Shown here: positions 45,435-62,430 of the stretch, piece by piece | How positions within the stretch are numbered: position 1 is the stretch's first letter | How the letters are laid out: every line of letters starts with the position of its first letter | Origin: Numida meleagris | Lineage: Eukaryota; Chordata; Aves; Galliformes; Numididae | Direction of reading: 5' to 3' | Assembly (NCBI RefSeq): GCF_002078875.1 | Contig: NC_034414.1 | Span: 14,272,797 to 14,336,796, forward strand | Length of the DNA stretch: 64,000 nt | Notes under the pieces: generated by a model | Databases searched by the model: none | Told to the model about the DNA's origin: nothing | The model's input: the letters and a program-made list of their open reading frames with translations, nothing else | Position numbers and translations under genes: made by a program

Positions 45435-45470
45435 GGGACAGACGGAGGGACGGACGGACGGACGGAGGAC
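45435..45470. repeat. (GACG)n tetranucleotide repeat
   Basis: GGGACGGACGGACGGACGG, flanked by GACGGAG and similar variants. Confidence 0.8.
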
Positions 45471-45644
45471 TGCGGGCGGGGGCAGCGCGGCGGTCTGGCT
45501 ACTCTCCCCGCAGCACTCCCCCCCCCACCCCGCCCCGCTCTTCCCAAGTGCTTTTTGCGCTTTGATTTGTTACTTTCTCCTCGCGTCGCCCCGTGATCTC
45601 CCCCCGCGCCCCGCTGTCCCCCCCCGAGATGCGGTCCCGTGCCC

Positions 45645-45896
45645 NNNNNNNNNNNNNNNNNNNNNNNNNNNNNNNNNNNNNNNNNNNNNNNNNNNNNNNN
45701 NNNNNNNNNNNNNNNNNNNNNNNNNNNNNNNNNNNNNNNNNNNNNNNNNNNNNNNNNNNNNNNNNNNNNNNNNNNNNNNNNNNNNNNNNNNNNNNNNNNN
45801 NNNNNNNNNNNNNNNNNNNNNNNNNNNNNNNNNNNNNNNNNNNNNNNNNNNNNNNNNNNNNNNNNNNNNNNNNNNNNNNNNNNNNNNNNNNNNNNN
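45645..45896. other. Assembly gap (252 N) over the IFITM10 5' coding region
   Basis: Unknown bases between C-rich flanks; they very probably hide the IFITM10 start codon and N-terminus. Confidence 1.
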
Positions 45897-51460
<5,564 letters not shown>

Positions 51461-51567
51461 CAGGAGGCCAACAGCAGCGCCGCCGCCAAAATGCCTCTAT
51501 GCCAGAAGTGTCTGCAGTTGTTTCCTGTAGCAAGGACGTGAGAGTAAAACTACTCTGCCGTGATTGC

Positions 51568-51594
51568 AAAAAANAAAAAAAAAAAAAAAAAAAA
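51568..51594. repeat. Poly(A) run with one N
   Basis: About 26 A with an undetermined base at 51574, roughly 110 bases after the IFITM10 stop. A second A-run lies at 51733-51756. Confidence 0.9.
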
Positions 51595-52339
51595 GGGTTT
51601 TATTGCATTAATGGCAATTTAGCCCTGGAACAGATTCCCCAGGAAGACTAAAATGTCCATCGCTAAAGAAAGATTCCAACAGATACAAGAGGAAAAAATA
51701 AACAAGCAAAAACAACCCACACACAGACTCCTAAAAAAAAAAAAAAAAAAAAAAAAGTAAATATATAAAAAGAAAATAAATGAGTTTATCAGCCCAGGCA
51801 AGCGTACTCTTCCTGCCCCTAAACAGTATGTGGGCTGCTATAGGAAAGGATTTCACTTTTGCAATTATATAGGGAGGAAAAGAGATGAAGAAAATCTTAC
51901 TTACTGGCAAACAGAGCTGTGTAATGAGAGCGTGCAGAGCTGAGAGCTAAACGTGATGCGTGGCTGGATGCACGGCCATGGAGGGCTTTGGGCTGCAGAC
52001 AGGGCTGGGAGGAAGGCAGCATGCCCAAAGTCAATAGGATGGCCAAGGCTCAGAGCATATCAGATGTGTTCAAACTGCCCACTGCCCCACAACGTTCTGT
52101 TGTTTTCCTTGTGTGATGCAGTTCTGTTGAATTTCATTCACGAGTTGAGATAACCATCCCAGAGGGCTGAGTGTTAGGGTGTTGGTGTTAGAGAGCCCCA
52201 GTGCGTCCAGGTCAACCCCAGTGCATTAAAGGGCAAATTTCTCCTTGGGGTCACCCAGAAGTGCTGAGAACAAAGGCACCTCCTGGAGAACTCCATGCGC
52301 TCCGTGAACCAAGTGCTACTGTATTTGTGTAACACGGTC

Positions 52340-52345
52340 AATAAA
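52340..52345 (+). terminator. IFITM10 polyadenylation signal
   Basis: AATAAA 880 bases past the stop, followed by TG-rich sequence (CTCTGATATGTACTGCTGCTGGG), the best-formed 3' end on this strand. Confidence 0.7.
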
Positions 52346-52387
52346 GATACCTCTGATATGTACTGCTGCTGGGTCAGTTATCGTTAG

Positions 52388-52530
52388 CATCATAGAATCG
52401 TTAAGGCTGGAAAAGACCTCTAAGGTCACCAAGTCCAACCACAACCCATCCCCACCATACATGCTGTCTATGTCCCTCAGTGCTGCATCTCCACTGTTCT
52501 TAAACACCTCCAGGGATGGTGACTCCAGCT
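52388..52530 (-). mobile_element. CR1 LINE 3' fragment, minus orientation
   Basis: CATCATAGAATCGTTAAGGC then TGGAAAAGACCTCTAAGGTC and CACCTCCAGGGATGGTGACTCC: inverted CR1 tail right after the IFITM10 polyadenylation signal. Confidence 0.92.
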
Positions 52531-55494
52531 CCTCAGGTTGTTCTCCCCTCTTTTTGCACAAAGAGAAAAAGGATGGACAACCTGCATGCTATAGTAAGGG
52601 ACAGGATGAATACTCCATGTTCAGTGTGCTGCTTAAAAAAACACCTTGTATTGAGTTTTTAAGATGAGAGGGCTGAGGGGATGCTGCATGTCCCTGAGCC
52701 CCTGGGATATGCCAGCCTCCAGGGATGGCCGAAGAGAGAGGGCAAAGAAGCAGAGAGTCACAGGCCACTGGCAAGAGGCAATGCCTGTGTCCCCAGCTGC
52801 TGCTTAGGGGGTGTCAGGCAGGAATGAGGGATGCAGGAGGACGTGTGCCCAGGTTGGAGAGCCAAGACCGTGCTGACCCCTGTGAAGCTCAATCAGCACC
52901 AGGCAGATCCAAAGCAGCCAGGAGGCAGGCTTCCCCTGCCAGAGGTGCAAGAATGAAGAGCTGTAGTCTGAACCTTTGGCTCCCCAGGCTGCACGAAACG
53001 TCAGCCCTGTGCCATCAGCCCCAGGTCGTACCGTGATGAATGGCCAGGCCTGGGATAAAATACAGCTCCCTGACCTCTTATCTAATTGCATATTCTGCAG
53101 CTGTCTCATCTCTTTCCAGCTGTAAAATGAGCTCCTCAGCGCACTGCAATGCCAGCTCTGTTTCTCTTCCCTTTGCTGAGACTTTTCCAGCCTTGTCGCA
53201 CCAGGAGGAGGCAACGGCATACACCCCAGAGGAGAAGGGTGGAGCGAGGTGATGCAGCATGTCTCCCCTGGGGACACCAGCGCTGTCCAGGGCTCCTCTG
53301 GGCTTCATGTATGGGGTGGCTATGGGCAAAGCGATGGGCTTTTGCCTTGACCTCTTGAAGTCCAACAAGGAGAAGGACGGAGTCCTTGAGCTTTGCCCTG
53401 GTGATCACCTCACAGGTGGTTTTCTATGTGCAGAGCCCCAGCTTGGCATGCAAGAGCTGCTCAGATAAAGCCAGAGCTGAAACAAAGCTGGATGTGACCC
53501 AGAGCCATCCCTCCTGCCTCTAACGAGTGTGACAAATGAGTGCCATCATCTCTTCCCCCATGGGCCACCCCAGCCGAAGGAGGACAGTTGCTGCCGTAAT
53601 GAACCGGGGGAATATTGCACTGACGCTGCAGCATTTTTGCATGCATCACTTGCCAGGGACGGACAGGCAGGGCTATTATTAGCACCACCACGCTCGTTAT
53701 TTGCTGCCAGGAACACCCACATTGGGTGAGGCGTCTCCGTGTGAACGCCACAGCAGGGCCGAGGTGCACTAAAACCTGCAGACGGATCGAGCACACCTTC
53801 TTTGTTTTTGCTTGGAGGGAAGAAGGGAATGAAAAGCAGCAGCCAAAAAACACTGCAATTTCTTTTTTTTCAGTGGTGCGGGAACATTCTGGAGCAGGAG
53901 AGCTTGCCAAGGCTGCCACCAGCACGGCAGAAGGAAGGATTTGGGGCTGCTGCTCTGCCTTTGCACTTCTGCCGCTCACAGCTCCGCTGGGCAGGCTCCA
54001 GCTCACACCTTTTCTTGGCTGCGAAGACGCAGCCTCTGTTGCATTCAGCAGCGGGAGCAACAACCGAGCGGAGGGGTGGGAGAGAGGAACCGTCAGAGGC
54101 CCGAGAAGCCTTTTGATATCAGGAAGGAAGGATGGTTACATCGCCACGCGAAGATTTCATTGCACTCCCCAGCAGCACGTCAGGAGAAGTCTCTCTACGG
54201 GACCTCACAGGGCGAAGGGTGCCCTCGTGTGTGAGCAAACGCCACACACTTACGCAAGCCCGGGGCTCAGCACTGCCACCTCTGCGCAGAGGCTGACGAG
54301 CCAGTTTGCAGGCAAATCCCAGCTGGGTTGAACTGGTTTGGATTTCTTCCCAGCAGCAACCGTGACCCCGTGGCTCTCCTACGTCTACGAGTTGGCTGCA
54401 AGAAATAGGGCAGGAGGAAGAGCAGAGCTGGCACCCAATTCGGGTAATGACGTTCAGCCCGGCTCCAGCATCCTCAGCTTCCCACAGGGGTGAGCGAGCA
54501 GCCCCCATTTTGCACGAGGCAGCGATGGCACCCCGACACCTGAAGTCCCTGTGTGCTCCCTCCAGTGCTGCTCCACTGGGCTTTGGAAGCTGGAGCTGCA
54601 GCTTTGCTCAGTGCCACAGTGTTCAGGGTTAGGGTTCGGGTGCAGCTGCAGCCACACAGACACAGGGGAGCAGTGGGGTGCTGGTGGGGCAGGATGGGTG
54701 CTGCACGGCCCCACAGTGCCCAGCTCGCCATGCAGGGAAGGGTGGGAGGCACAGATGGCAACAGATGCTCTCATCACTGAAACCGATTTCAGCAGCATAG
54801 AAAACAAAACAAAAAATCCTAGCAACAAAACCCTGCACAGGGGTAGGGAGAAAGAGTCCGGAGCTGAGAGCCCTCAGCCCTGTGCAGAGCTGTCCCTACA
54901 GAGCCTCCAGCATCATGCAGCGTGATCGCTCCGTGCCCAGTACAAAGGTCCCGCTCCTCCCATCCCCTGACTTTGACTCATGCTCTGTACAGAGGGATTT
55001 TATTCAACGCGTGTTTTGGTGCTGTTTTCCCTTCATCCCTCAGGCAGAGCTGCAGAGCGATCGCTGCAGCACACAGCACGCCACTGCGCACACCTCCAGC
55101 CTCGCACTGCCCCACAGCGGTGTCTGTCTCCAGCAGGCGAGCACCGGTTGATGCTGAAAGCAGTTCTTTGGGCGTTTAAAACAACAGCGGGTCGGGGGAA
55201 AAGCCTCTCCTTCTTGATGGACTCATTGCTCTGGCAGAAATCTGCTTAGTTTGAGTTTTGCGCTTGGCCTGAGATGGCAATTACGGGTCTTGGAAAACGT
55301 TTGAGCAAAAATTACGACGTGTGCAAGTATATTTTGCGTTCAAAACACATCGCTGGGATGCAACCGATCTTCGGTTGTGCCTGAAATACGAGAAAAAGAG
55401 AGGGAAAAATAACAGAATGAGGCAAATGGGGCAAATTCTCCCTCAAGCCCTTTTTATCTGGAGTAAAGCACCTCCCTCCAGCAAGGACCAAGCG
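52531..55494. other. Intergenic region downstream of IFITM10
   Basis: No gene recognised on either strand. A compact stretch at 53073-53128 combines a GATA motif (CTTATCT), an octamer-like ATTGCATA and two CAGCTG E-boxes. The long frames 53461-54063 (minus) and 53726-54331 (plus) lie opposite each other without domains. Confidence 0.45.
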
Positions 55495-55564
55495 NNNNNN
55501 NNNNNNNNNNNNNNNNNNNNNNNNNNNNNNNNNNNNNNNNNNNNNNNNNNNNNNNNNNNNNNNN
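55495..55564. other. Assembly gap (70 N)
   Basis: Unknown bases at the left edge of a GC-rich island. Confidence 1.
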
Positions 55565-57120
55565 CCGGCAATGACAATGGCTGCACATCTGGTGCCCGGC
55601 AGCGCGGCGCTGCTTTGTTCTGCCACCGCGGCATCACCCCGGCCCTCCCCGCCTCACTTCCCCCGGTAACAGCGGGTGCTGCCGGGCCCCTGGGAGCGTA
55701 CGGGACACCGAGCCCTTCTGTCCCTCTCCTCCTCTCCTCCCGTTTGCTGCCGTGGGAGATGCTCTGCGGGTCGGGCTCGACCCCGGGCCAGGACAGCGGT
55801 GTGCCGGGGCCGGGGTTGGAGAGAAGCTGCAGAAACGCCTTCCCTTCTAGCACGGCGGAGCGACCCCGGTGTGCAGAGGTTTCCACCCCGATACGCTTCG
55901 CACTGATTTTTGCAGCAGGAGAAGAGGGGACCGTGGGACTTACGTCCCAGGGCTTCACACCCTCGGTGCTCGCCGAGATCCGACGCCGCGCACCTGGAGA
56001 GAAGAGAGTTAATTCTGAACACCCGGCATCCGCACGGCGGCGGGGAGGACGGCTCCCTCGATTTCATAAGCGCCAGCAAAACCCTAAAGCTCCTAAACCC
56101 TAATCCGCCGCTGAGCCGGAGCTGCCGGGCCGCGGTAAGGACAGAAGCGCGCTGCGGGGCGCGCCCGGTGCAGCCGCCAGGTGGGACAGGTGACGCGCCC
56201 GGCCCCGCGGCCAGCGCGCCCTCTGCCCGAGCTGCGGCTCCGCGCCGCTCCGCGCCCGCGGGGTGACGTCACCCTCCTCTGCGCCTCCCGCGCTGATTGG
56301 CTGCGGGTGACGTCAACGCTTTTTTTTTTTTTTTTCTCTCCCCCCCCCCCCCCCCCCCCCCCTATCCCCCCCCCCCCCCCCTCCGAGGCATGACCTCATC
56401 GCCGGCGCATTCCCGGCGCGCGGAGCGGCGCGGAGCGGCGCGGAGCTCGGCCCCTGCGCTGCGCGGCATGCGGGCCCTGCGGAGAGGCGCGGCCGTCCGC
56501 GCCCGCCGCACCGGGTCAGTGCGAGCCGGGCCGGGCTGGGCCGGGAGGGGACAGCCCCATAGGGGCTATAGGGCTTTGGGAGGGAGGCGCGGTGCGGCCG
56601 CGTGTGCGGAGTGGAGCCGCGGTGGGGCTGGGGGAGGTGCTGCCGTGCCGCGTTGGAAATACCCGCACCTATGTTCGCGTGTGTTATTATCCATAGGGTT
56701 TTAAAGTGGGAGTGGGATCGTTTCGGAGCAAGCGCTAATAAAAAACACCTGTGGGGGGTGGGCGCAGGTGGGAGCGGAGCATCCCCGGCTGCGGGGCGGT
56801 ACCGAGGGGGATTCGGGAGCCGCGGTGGCAGCTCCGTGGTTTTCCGACGCCGAAAGGTTCGGAACGTCTCTGTGCCCCCGGCTGCGAGCGGGGCCGCGCG
56901 CGTTGGGCTGCGCGGTCCGTGCGGCGCTGCGCTGCTGCGGGCGGAGAGCGCCTTGTGCGCCCCGCTCAAATCGTCCCCTCCGCCCTCCCCCTGTGCGCGC
57001 GGACCGGTCCTCATCCCCCCCAGCCCTGGGCAATTCTCTGCGTGCGGAGCGCCGGTCGCTTTCCCGAGCTCGGCGATGATTTCCCTTATTGATAAATAAG
57101 TTCCTTCTCCTTCCTGCTCT
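55565..57120. promoter_or_regulatory. CpG-island promoter of an unidentified gene, with paired CRE sites
   Basis: Very CpG-rich. Two full cAMP-response elements TGACGTCA (56264-56271 and 56308-56315) flank an inverted CCAAT box (GATTGGCTG, 56295-56303). A CRE-like TGACCTCA follows at 56391-56398 after a pure pyrimidine tract. A candidate first exon is around 56400-56516, with an ATG at 56468 and a weak CCGG|GTCAGT donor. By synteny the next gene on plus should be DUSP8, but I see none of its coding exons, so the owner and even the direction are inferred. Confidence 0.5.
56320..56384. repeat. T-run plus C-run pyrimidine tract
   Basis: About 15 T, then CTCTC, then two long C-runs separated by TAT; the complement is G-rich. 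Confidence 0.95.
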
Positions 57121-57155
57121 NNNNNNNNNNNNNNNNNNNNNNNNNNNNNNNNNNN
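57121..57155. other. Assembly gap (35 N)
   Basis: Unknown bases at the right edge of the CpG island. Confidence 1.
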
Positions 57156-59194
57156 CAACGCGCACGCACACCCCTTTCTCCTCCCCCAAAATTAAATTCC
57201 TGAGCAACAGCAAAAGCTGATGTCAGTGCCTCGGCTCACATCGGGAAGCTCCGCGCAGGTCGGTGAGGTGCGGATTGTTACGGGGAGGACGCGCCGCGGT
57301 GCGGGTTCCTTGCGGACGTTTGGGTTTTCTGGGCACAGTATTGCGGTGTCACCCGTGGCTCCCAAGCGGGGTGCCCAGCCCTGCCCCGGGCACAAGTGAC
57401 CTCCCATGATTTGGGGCATAAGGACACGGACTCCCTCCAGCAGTGATTGGCAACCCCAGGGAGATGCTGGGCGCTGTGCCTGCAGCCCGGGGCCGCGGTA
57501 ACCTTGCGGGCAGCCCCAGGAGCGCTGTGCGAGGCTCACCGCATTGTCTGTGCCCGCGCTGTGTTGCGCAGGGCTCGGGCACGGCTGCAGAGAGCTTTGT
57601 GTTGGAAGGGCCGGGTGTGTGGTGCTCGCGGGTTTGGGCTCGGCGGCGCTGCGCAAGGCTCTGCAGGAGAGGTTGGTTGGGTTCGGGGCTGGTTCCCGGG
57701 TTGCCTTTGTGTTTGCTTGTGATGGTTCCCAAAGCAAAATGAGCTCTGCGCCAAGGAAACTCTCCTACCTACAGCTGGGTGCGTTTAGGGTTTCATGCTA
57801 AGATACCTCCAAGGGCTCTGCAGATGTATTCTCACCAGTTTTGATGGGCACAGCTGTGCTTCACCCCAGCAGGCTTTGAACCCCCCCCCCCATGGGTTTT
57901 TGTCCCTTCCTTGATGCAGGTAAGGGGTTGGGGGGGACCTGGAGCTAGTGTTGCAAGGTGGCCGAGCTCCCTGCATGGAGGTATGGCAGACACCATGTTT
58001 GTGTGCTGGGTGGTTTTGCTGGGGCCAGGCACCTTGCCAAGGAAGCCACCAAGGTGCTGTGTTTGGAGAGGTCGCTGCCTGAAGTCAGAAGCCCCCAGAA
58101 CACTGGGTACGGCTCCTCACTGCACGCGTCCTGCAGGGGTTTGGCCCTGCAACCGTCTCCCAGAATACCCTCCCGGAGGAGGCTGCGGCTCAGTGGGATT
58201 CTGAAAATGGCTTCTCGCAGCACCCACTCCATCCCTACCCCTTCTCCTGCTCCAGCTGCATTAATCTACATAACCAAGATGAGGTGTGTTAAAGGTGCCT
58301 TCCCCTTCTGCTTGGCTCTGCTGCCCTTAGGTGCGCCTGCTCACCGGGATCAGAGGTTGGTCCCTGCTGCGTAGCATGATTGGAGCTGGGATCCGCAGCT
58401 CTGGCTGCACGCAGGTGCAGAGCACATTCGTGGTATCTGGGATGGGAGCAGGAAAAGGAGTGCTCCATGCTTGGCGGCCTTGATTTATGGTCTGGGCTTG
58501 TAGGGCATTGCCATCATCCTGAAACAGCCACAGCAAAGCAAACCTGCCGGGGAGCGTGGTGATAAAGAAAGGAACATTCAGGTGCTGGCTCCTGGGTGGA
58601 CAGCAGGAAGGCTCAGCTGAGACCTGTAGGTGGTTCTGCCCTCTGCTATGGGTTCCATGACAGGGTTTAGGAGAACTGCCCGCAGAACCCTCAGGGCTGA
58701 GGGGCTCCTGTTCTCACCCCACTCTTCTCTGTTCTGCTCTGCAGGGGTGCTCCGCAGCCCTTCGATGCCATCAACCCACGGGGAACACTTGCAAGTGCTC
58801 CTCTGCATCTCGATGCCCTCTGGGTTTTAAAACCTGTTTTTCAAGCTTTCAATTTCTTTTCTGCAGGTACACCTGTCCTGCCCAGTGCGGGGTGGGAAGG
58901 AGGCACCTGATGTGATTACAGGCAGGCGTGGGGAAGGGAGGCGAGTGGCCTGGGATCACTCATCAGATAAGGGGCTAAATGAGTGCTCACAGTTTTCTCA
59001 AGCTTGCTTGGGGAAACCTGCGCATGCGTTGCAAGCAAGGTTAGAGCACAGCAAAGGAGTGCGCAGGCTGCAAAAATGGTGTCAGAGGCTGTCCTCAAAC
59101 CAGGCAGAGCTCGCGGGGTGATGGTAGGAGGGGTGCTGTGCCTGGCTGTGGCCTGCTGGCTTTGCCTTTTCCTGTGTCACTTCCCTTGGGAATG
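57156..59194. other. Probable first intron or intergenic region, right part
   Basis: No coding exon recognised. A strong acceptor-like CTGTTCTGCTCTGCAG ends at 58743 but the following sequence gives no recognisable protein. An NRF1-like TGCGCATGCG is at 59021-59030. Confidence 0.4.
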
Positions 59195-59330
59195 ATGCTC
59201 AGTGCCCTGCTGAGGTAGATGTGGCACTTAAGGATGTGGCTCAGTGGGCATGGTGGTGATGGGTCAGTGGCTGGACTTGATGATCTCAGAGGTCTTTTCC
59301 AATCTTAATGATTCTCTGGTTCTATGAATT
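59195..59330 (+). mobile_element. CR1 LINE 3' fragment, plus orientation
   Basis: GGATGTGGCTCAGTGGGCATGG, GGACTTGATGATCTCAGAGG and CTTTTCCAATCTTAATGATTC: sense CR1 tail. Confidence 0.92.
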
Positions 59331-60904
59331 GAGCTCTGGTCACAAGTGAGCACCTCGGTGACTCCATCTCCTCTTTATCAATGAAGTCATGGAAAAGTAA
59401 ACAAGCTCTTATCTCTTCCAAGAGCTGGTTGTAGGCTTTCTACCCCTACCCTTGGGTCAGTGCCATCTGAGAGGCTCCTTTTGTTCTCAAACCTCTCTGC
59501 TTTGAGCAGGAAGAGAAGCCCCTACTGTAGGGTAAAACAGGGCTGTACTGGGGCCCTGCCCCATAGCCGTGCTATTTGATTCATCCTCTGAGAGCCTTCT
59601 AGACCCTACCAGACCAGGGAACCTGGGCAGGTGTGCAGCAGGTGGTCATCTGCTTTGCTTACAGCTTCTGTGGGTTGTAGTGCTGCTCAGGACCTCCAGT
59701 TTTCAGAAGTGACGCATGGTGCTTGTCCGAGTGGTGCCAGGAGAGGCATCTGATGCTCCTGAAGATAGGTGCAATTGGTAATGGGGGAGATTCTGAACTG
59801 CGCTGTATGAAGGTGAAATAAGTGATGCCCTTTGCTCTGGGGTTAGAAATCCTTCCTTGATTCCATCTTTTCTTCCCATTCTTCTTATGCCTGTTTCCTT
59901 TTTCTGTTGTGCATGGAAAGCCCAGCCCAGTGTGTGTGCACAACTTGTCTGCCTTTGTTGTACCTTATTTAATTTTTTAAATCAAACCTTCATGTTTCTT
60001 GGGACAGAGAGCTTGTGTTCAGGCTTTTCTCTGGAGAGCCTTGGGGTGCACTCCTTGCAGTTGGCAGAGGAGGTCCTCTGTGGGGTAAATTCTGGGGAGC
60101 CTCATTTCTGAGCCTGCTGACAACTGGGTATGGGTCTTTTAGTGCCCAGGACAAGGCGACCTGATCTAGTGTTGGAGTTGGCCCTGCACTGGGAGAGTGG
60201 ATGGCCAGGTAAGCTGCTGAGGTCCCTAAATTACACTGTGGTTCTTCCATACCTGCATGCCATTTTGATTCTCCCGGGCTTTTGTAAAACTCTGGGGAGG
60301 GCTTTGGTGCTTGTCACCTGCTGCTGCTGTCCCTGCTGGAAAGCTGGGAAGGTGATCCTGCGGGACCGAGATGTGACACTTGGAATTGTTCTGTGGGATG
60401 TCAGGGGGACAAGTTGCCTCTTGTGCACCGGATGGAGATGACTGCTGTGGGGGGAAAAAAAGAAAAGGATGTGAATCTCTGACTGGGCAAAATCTCCCTA
60501 GACGCATCCTCTTGTAAAGCACTTGCTTTGTACCATTAAAAATAGATTGGTGCATTCTCTGCTTGCTTACTGAATGCTGATGCCTGTAATTCTGTGTCAT
60601 CCTCACAATCTCTTCTGCTTTGAGCTTGACTGCCTCTTTGTCTGGCACCTGAGCAGGGTTCATTCAGCAGTAACCGATCCAGAGATAAGTGCGAGCTCTC
60701 GTGTGGTCCCACAGGGCTGGAGGAAAGGTGAGGAGCCCTGATCTGATGCCTCTTGGCTGCTCGGCCAGCAGCCCTAAAAGGGCATGGCTTGGTGTGTTTG
60801 TGGATGCTTAATGGTCAACACCAGTGATGAGTTAGACCTTCTGATATGGAAACTGTCTGGAGGATGTAGAAGCTCTGTGTATGTCACGATGTATAACTCA
60901 TATT
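59331..60904. other. Noncoding stretch between two CR1 tails
   Basis: Nothing recognised. A minus-strand frame at 60226-60663 was considered and rejected. Confidence 0.45.
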
Positions 60905-61065
60905 TTGAACAAGTTGCCCAGAGAGATGGTGGGGTCACCATCCTTGGAGGTGTTCAAGAAAAGGGTAGATGTGGTGCTGAGGGACAGATCAGTGGGCATG
61001 GTGGAGATGGGCTGGTGGTTGGACTAGATGATCTTAGTTGTCTTTTCCAGCCTCAATGACTTCAT
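60905..61065 (+). mobile_element. CR1 LINE 3' fragment, plus orientation
   Basis: GAACAAGTTGCCCAGAGAG, CACCATCCTTGGAGGTGTTC, GACTAGATGATCTTAGTTG and CTTTTCCAGCCTCAATGAC: sense CR1 tail. Confidence 0.92.
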
Positions 61066-62214
61066 GTGTGGATAGAGGAAGAGATGCCAAGAACTTTGAC
61101 CCCCCCATGTCACCTCAGATTGACCTGATAAAAATACCTGGCAGTGAATCATATTACACAGAGGAGGAGAGTAGGATAGGGATGCTGGTGTGGGCTTTGC
61201 CTGTCTTGGGTGCTTTTCCTAGATAAAGGAAATCCTTTGAAACTCATTGTTGGTGCTTTCTCATTGTGGCTGAGAAAAGAGGTAGAGCCCTGGCTGACAC
61301 ATGCTAATTCATCCCAAACTTGTAAGCAATTTAGCTATTGTGTGCATGCAGGAAACTTAGCAAGCCTTGAACTGGGTCAGAAAAGCCTTGAAAAGTGTAT
61401 GAAGCCACTTTGATGGATGCGTAATCTCATGGAAAATTAGCTCTCTTTCATTTGAGTTGAATTTTAGCTTTCCTAAGAAGAGCCAGAGTTTCAGTGGGCA
61501 TAGGGTGGCATCACTGGGCATTGGCCTACGCTGGCCAGAAAACTGTGTTGGAATCTACATCTGCACCTCAACTTACACTGGTTGAGTTCAGAAACTGTGT
61601 AAAACCTGCCAGAAGAAAGTCCTGTTATTGTTCTTCAGTGAGTCTGGGGGCCCTGGTTGCCATTTTCATACAGGGACTTGTGGTACAGGGTTGATGCCAG
61701 CAGGTTTGCATGGTGCTTGCTTCACCTCCTGGGCTTCCATCCTTGCCCTCACCCATGGCTGTCCCAGACGTATTTAATTTACCACTGTCGTTACACAGTG
61801 AAATGAGAATGTTTTTATCTGCCTCAAAGAACCACAGCTCAGCCCTGTACTTTCTTCTCCTTAGCATTGTAGATATCATGGGAGAATTGTCTGCAGGTCC
61901 TGGAAACCCTTTCTCCGGGAGACAAAAACTGCACCCAGCAGGTATTCATGGTGCCTGGTGTCTTAGGACAAGAGTTCAAGACCAGCCCTGCTGAAGTATC
62001 TAGCTGCATACCTTTCTGGTCTGCCTCTGTCTGGGCTTACTGCAAGAGGCAGATGCAATGCTGGAGATCCCAAGATAAGCCCATGGGATGGTCTCTGGGC
62101 TTGTCCAGTGGAAATGCAGCAAAGCTGGGGACATCAGGCAGATGGAAGCAGGGAATCGTCCTTTGAGTTCTGCTTCTCCTATGTATCATATGGGACGCGA
62201 GGTAATGGCTTTAA
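61066..62214. other. Noncoding stretch between two CR1 tails
   Basis: I see no exon, RNA gene or repeat of note. Confidence 0.45.
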
Positions 62215-62430
62215 GTTGTGCCAGAGGACATTCCGGTTGGATATTAGGAAAAACTTCTCAGAAGGAGTGACGAGATATTGAACAGGTTGCTCAGGGAAGT
62301 GGTGGAGTCACCATCCCTGGAGGTGTTCGAGAATAGGGTAGATGTGACACTGAGGGACATGGTCTAGAGAGGTCACAGGCATGGGCTGATGGTTGAACTT
62401 AATGGTTTTAGTAGTCTTTCCAACTTCCAT
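62215..62430 (+). mobile_element. CR1 LINE 3' fragment, plus orientation
   Basis: CGGTTGGATATTAGGAAAAAC, CAGGTTGCTCAGGGAAGTGG, CATCCCTGGAGGTGTTCGAG and GTAGTCTTTCCAACTTCCATG: sense CR1 tail, longer than its neighbours. Confidence 0.93.

Noticed and set aside
38685..45644. CTSD-IFITM10 readthrough transcript
   Set aside because: The genes are collinear and a readthrough is conceivable, but nothing in the sequence shows one.
54627..54640. Telomere-like GGTTAGGGTTCGGG
   Set aside because: Barely two units; too short to be an interstitial telomeric repeat.
60226..60663. Minus-strand frame starting MNPAQVPDKEAVKLKAEE
   Set aside because: The opening looks charged and protein-like, but no family is recognised, the frame decays into low-complexity sequence, and no matching exon lies nearby.
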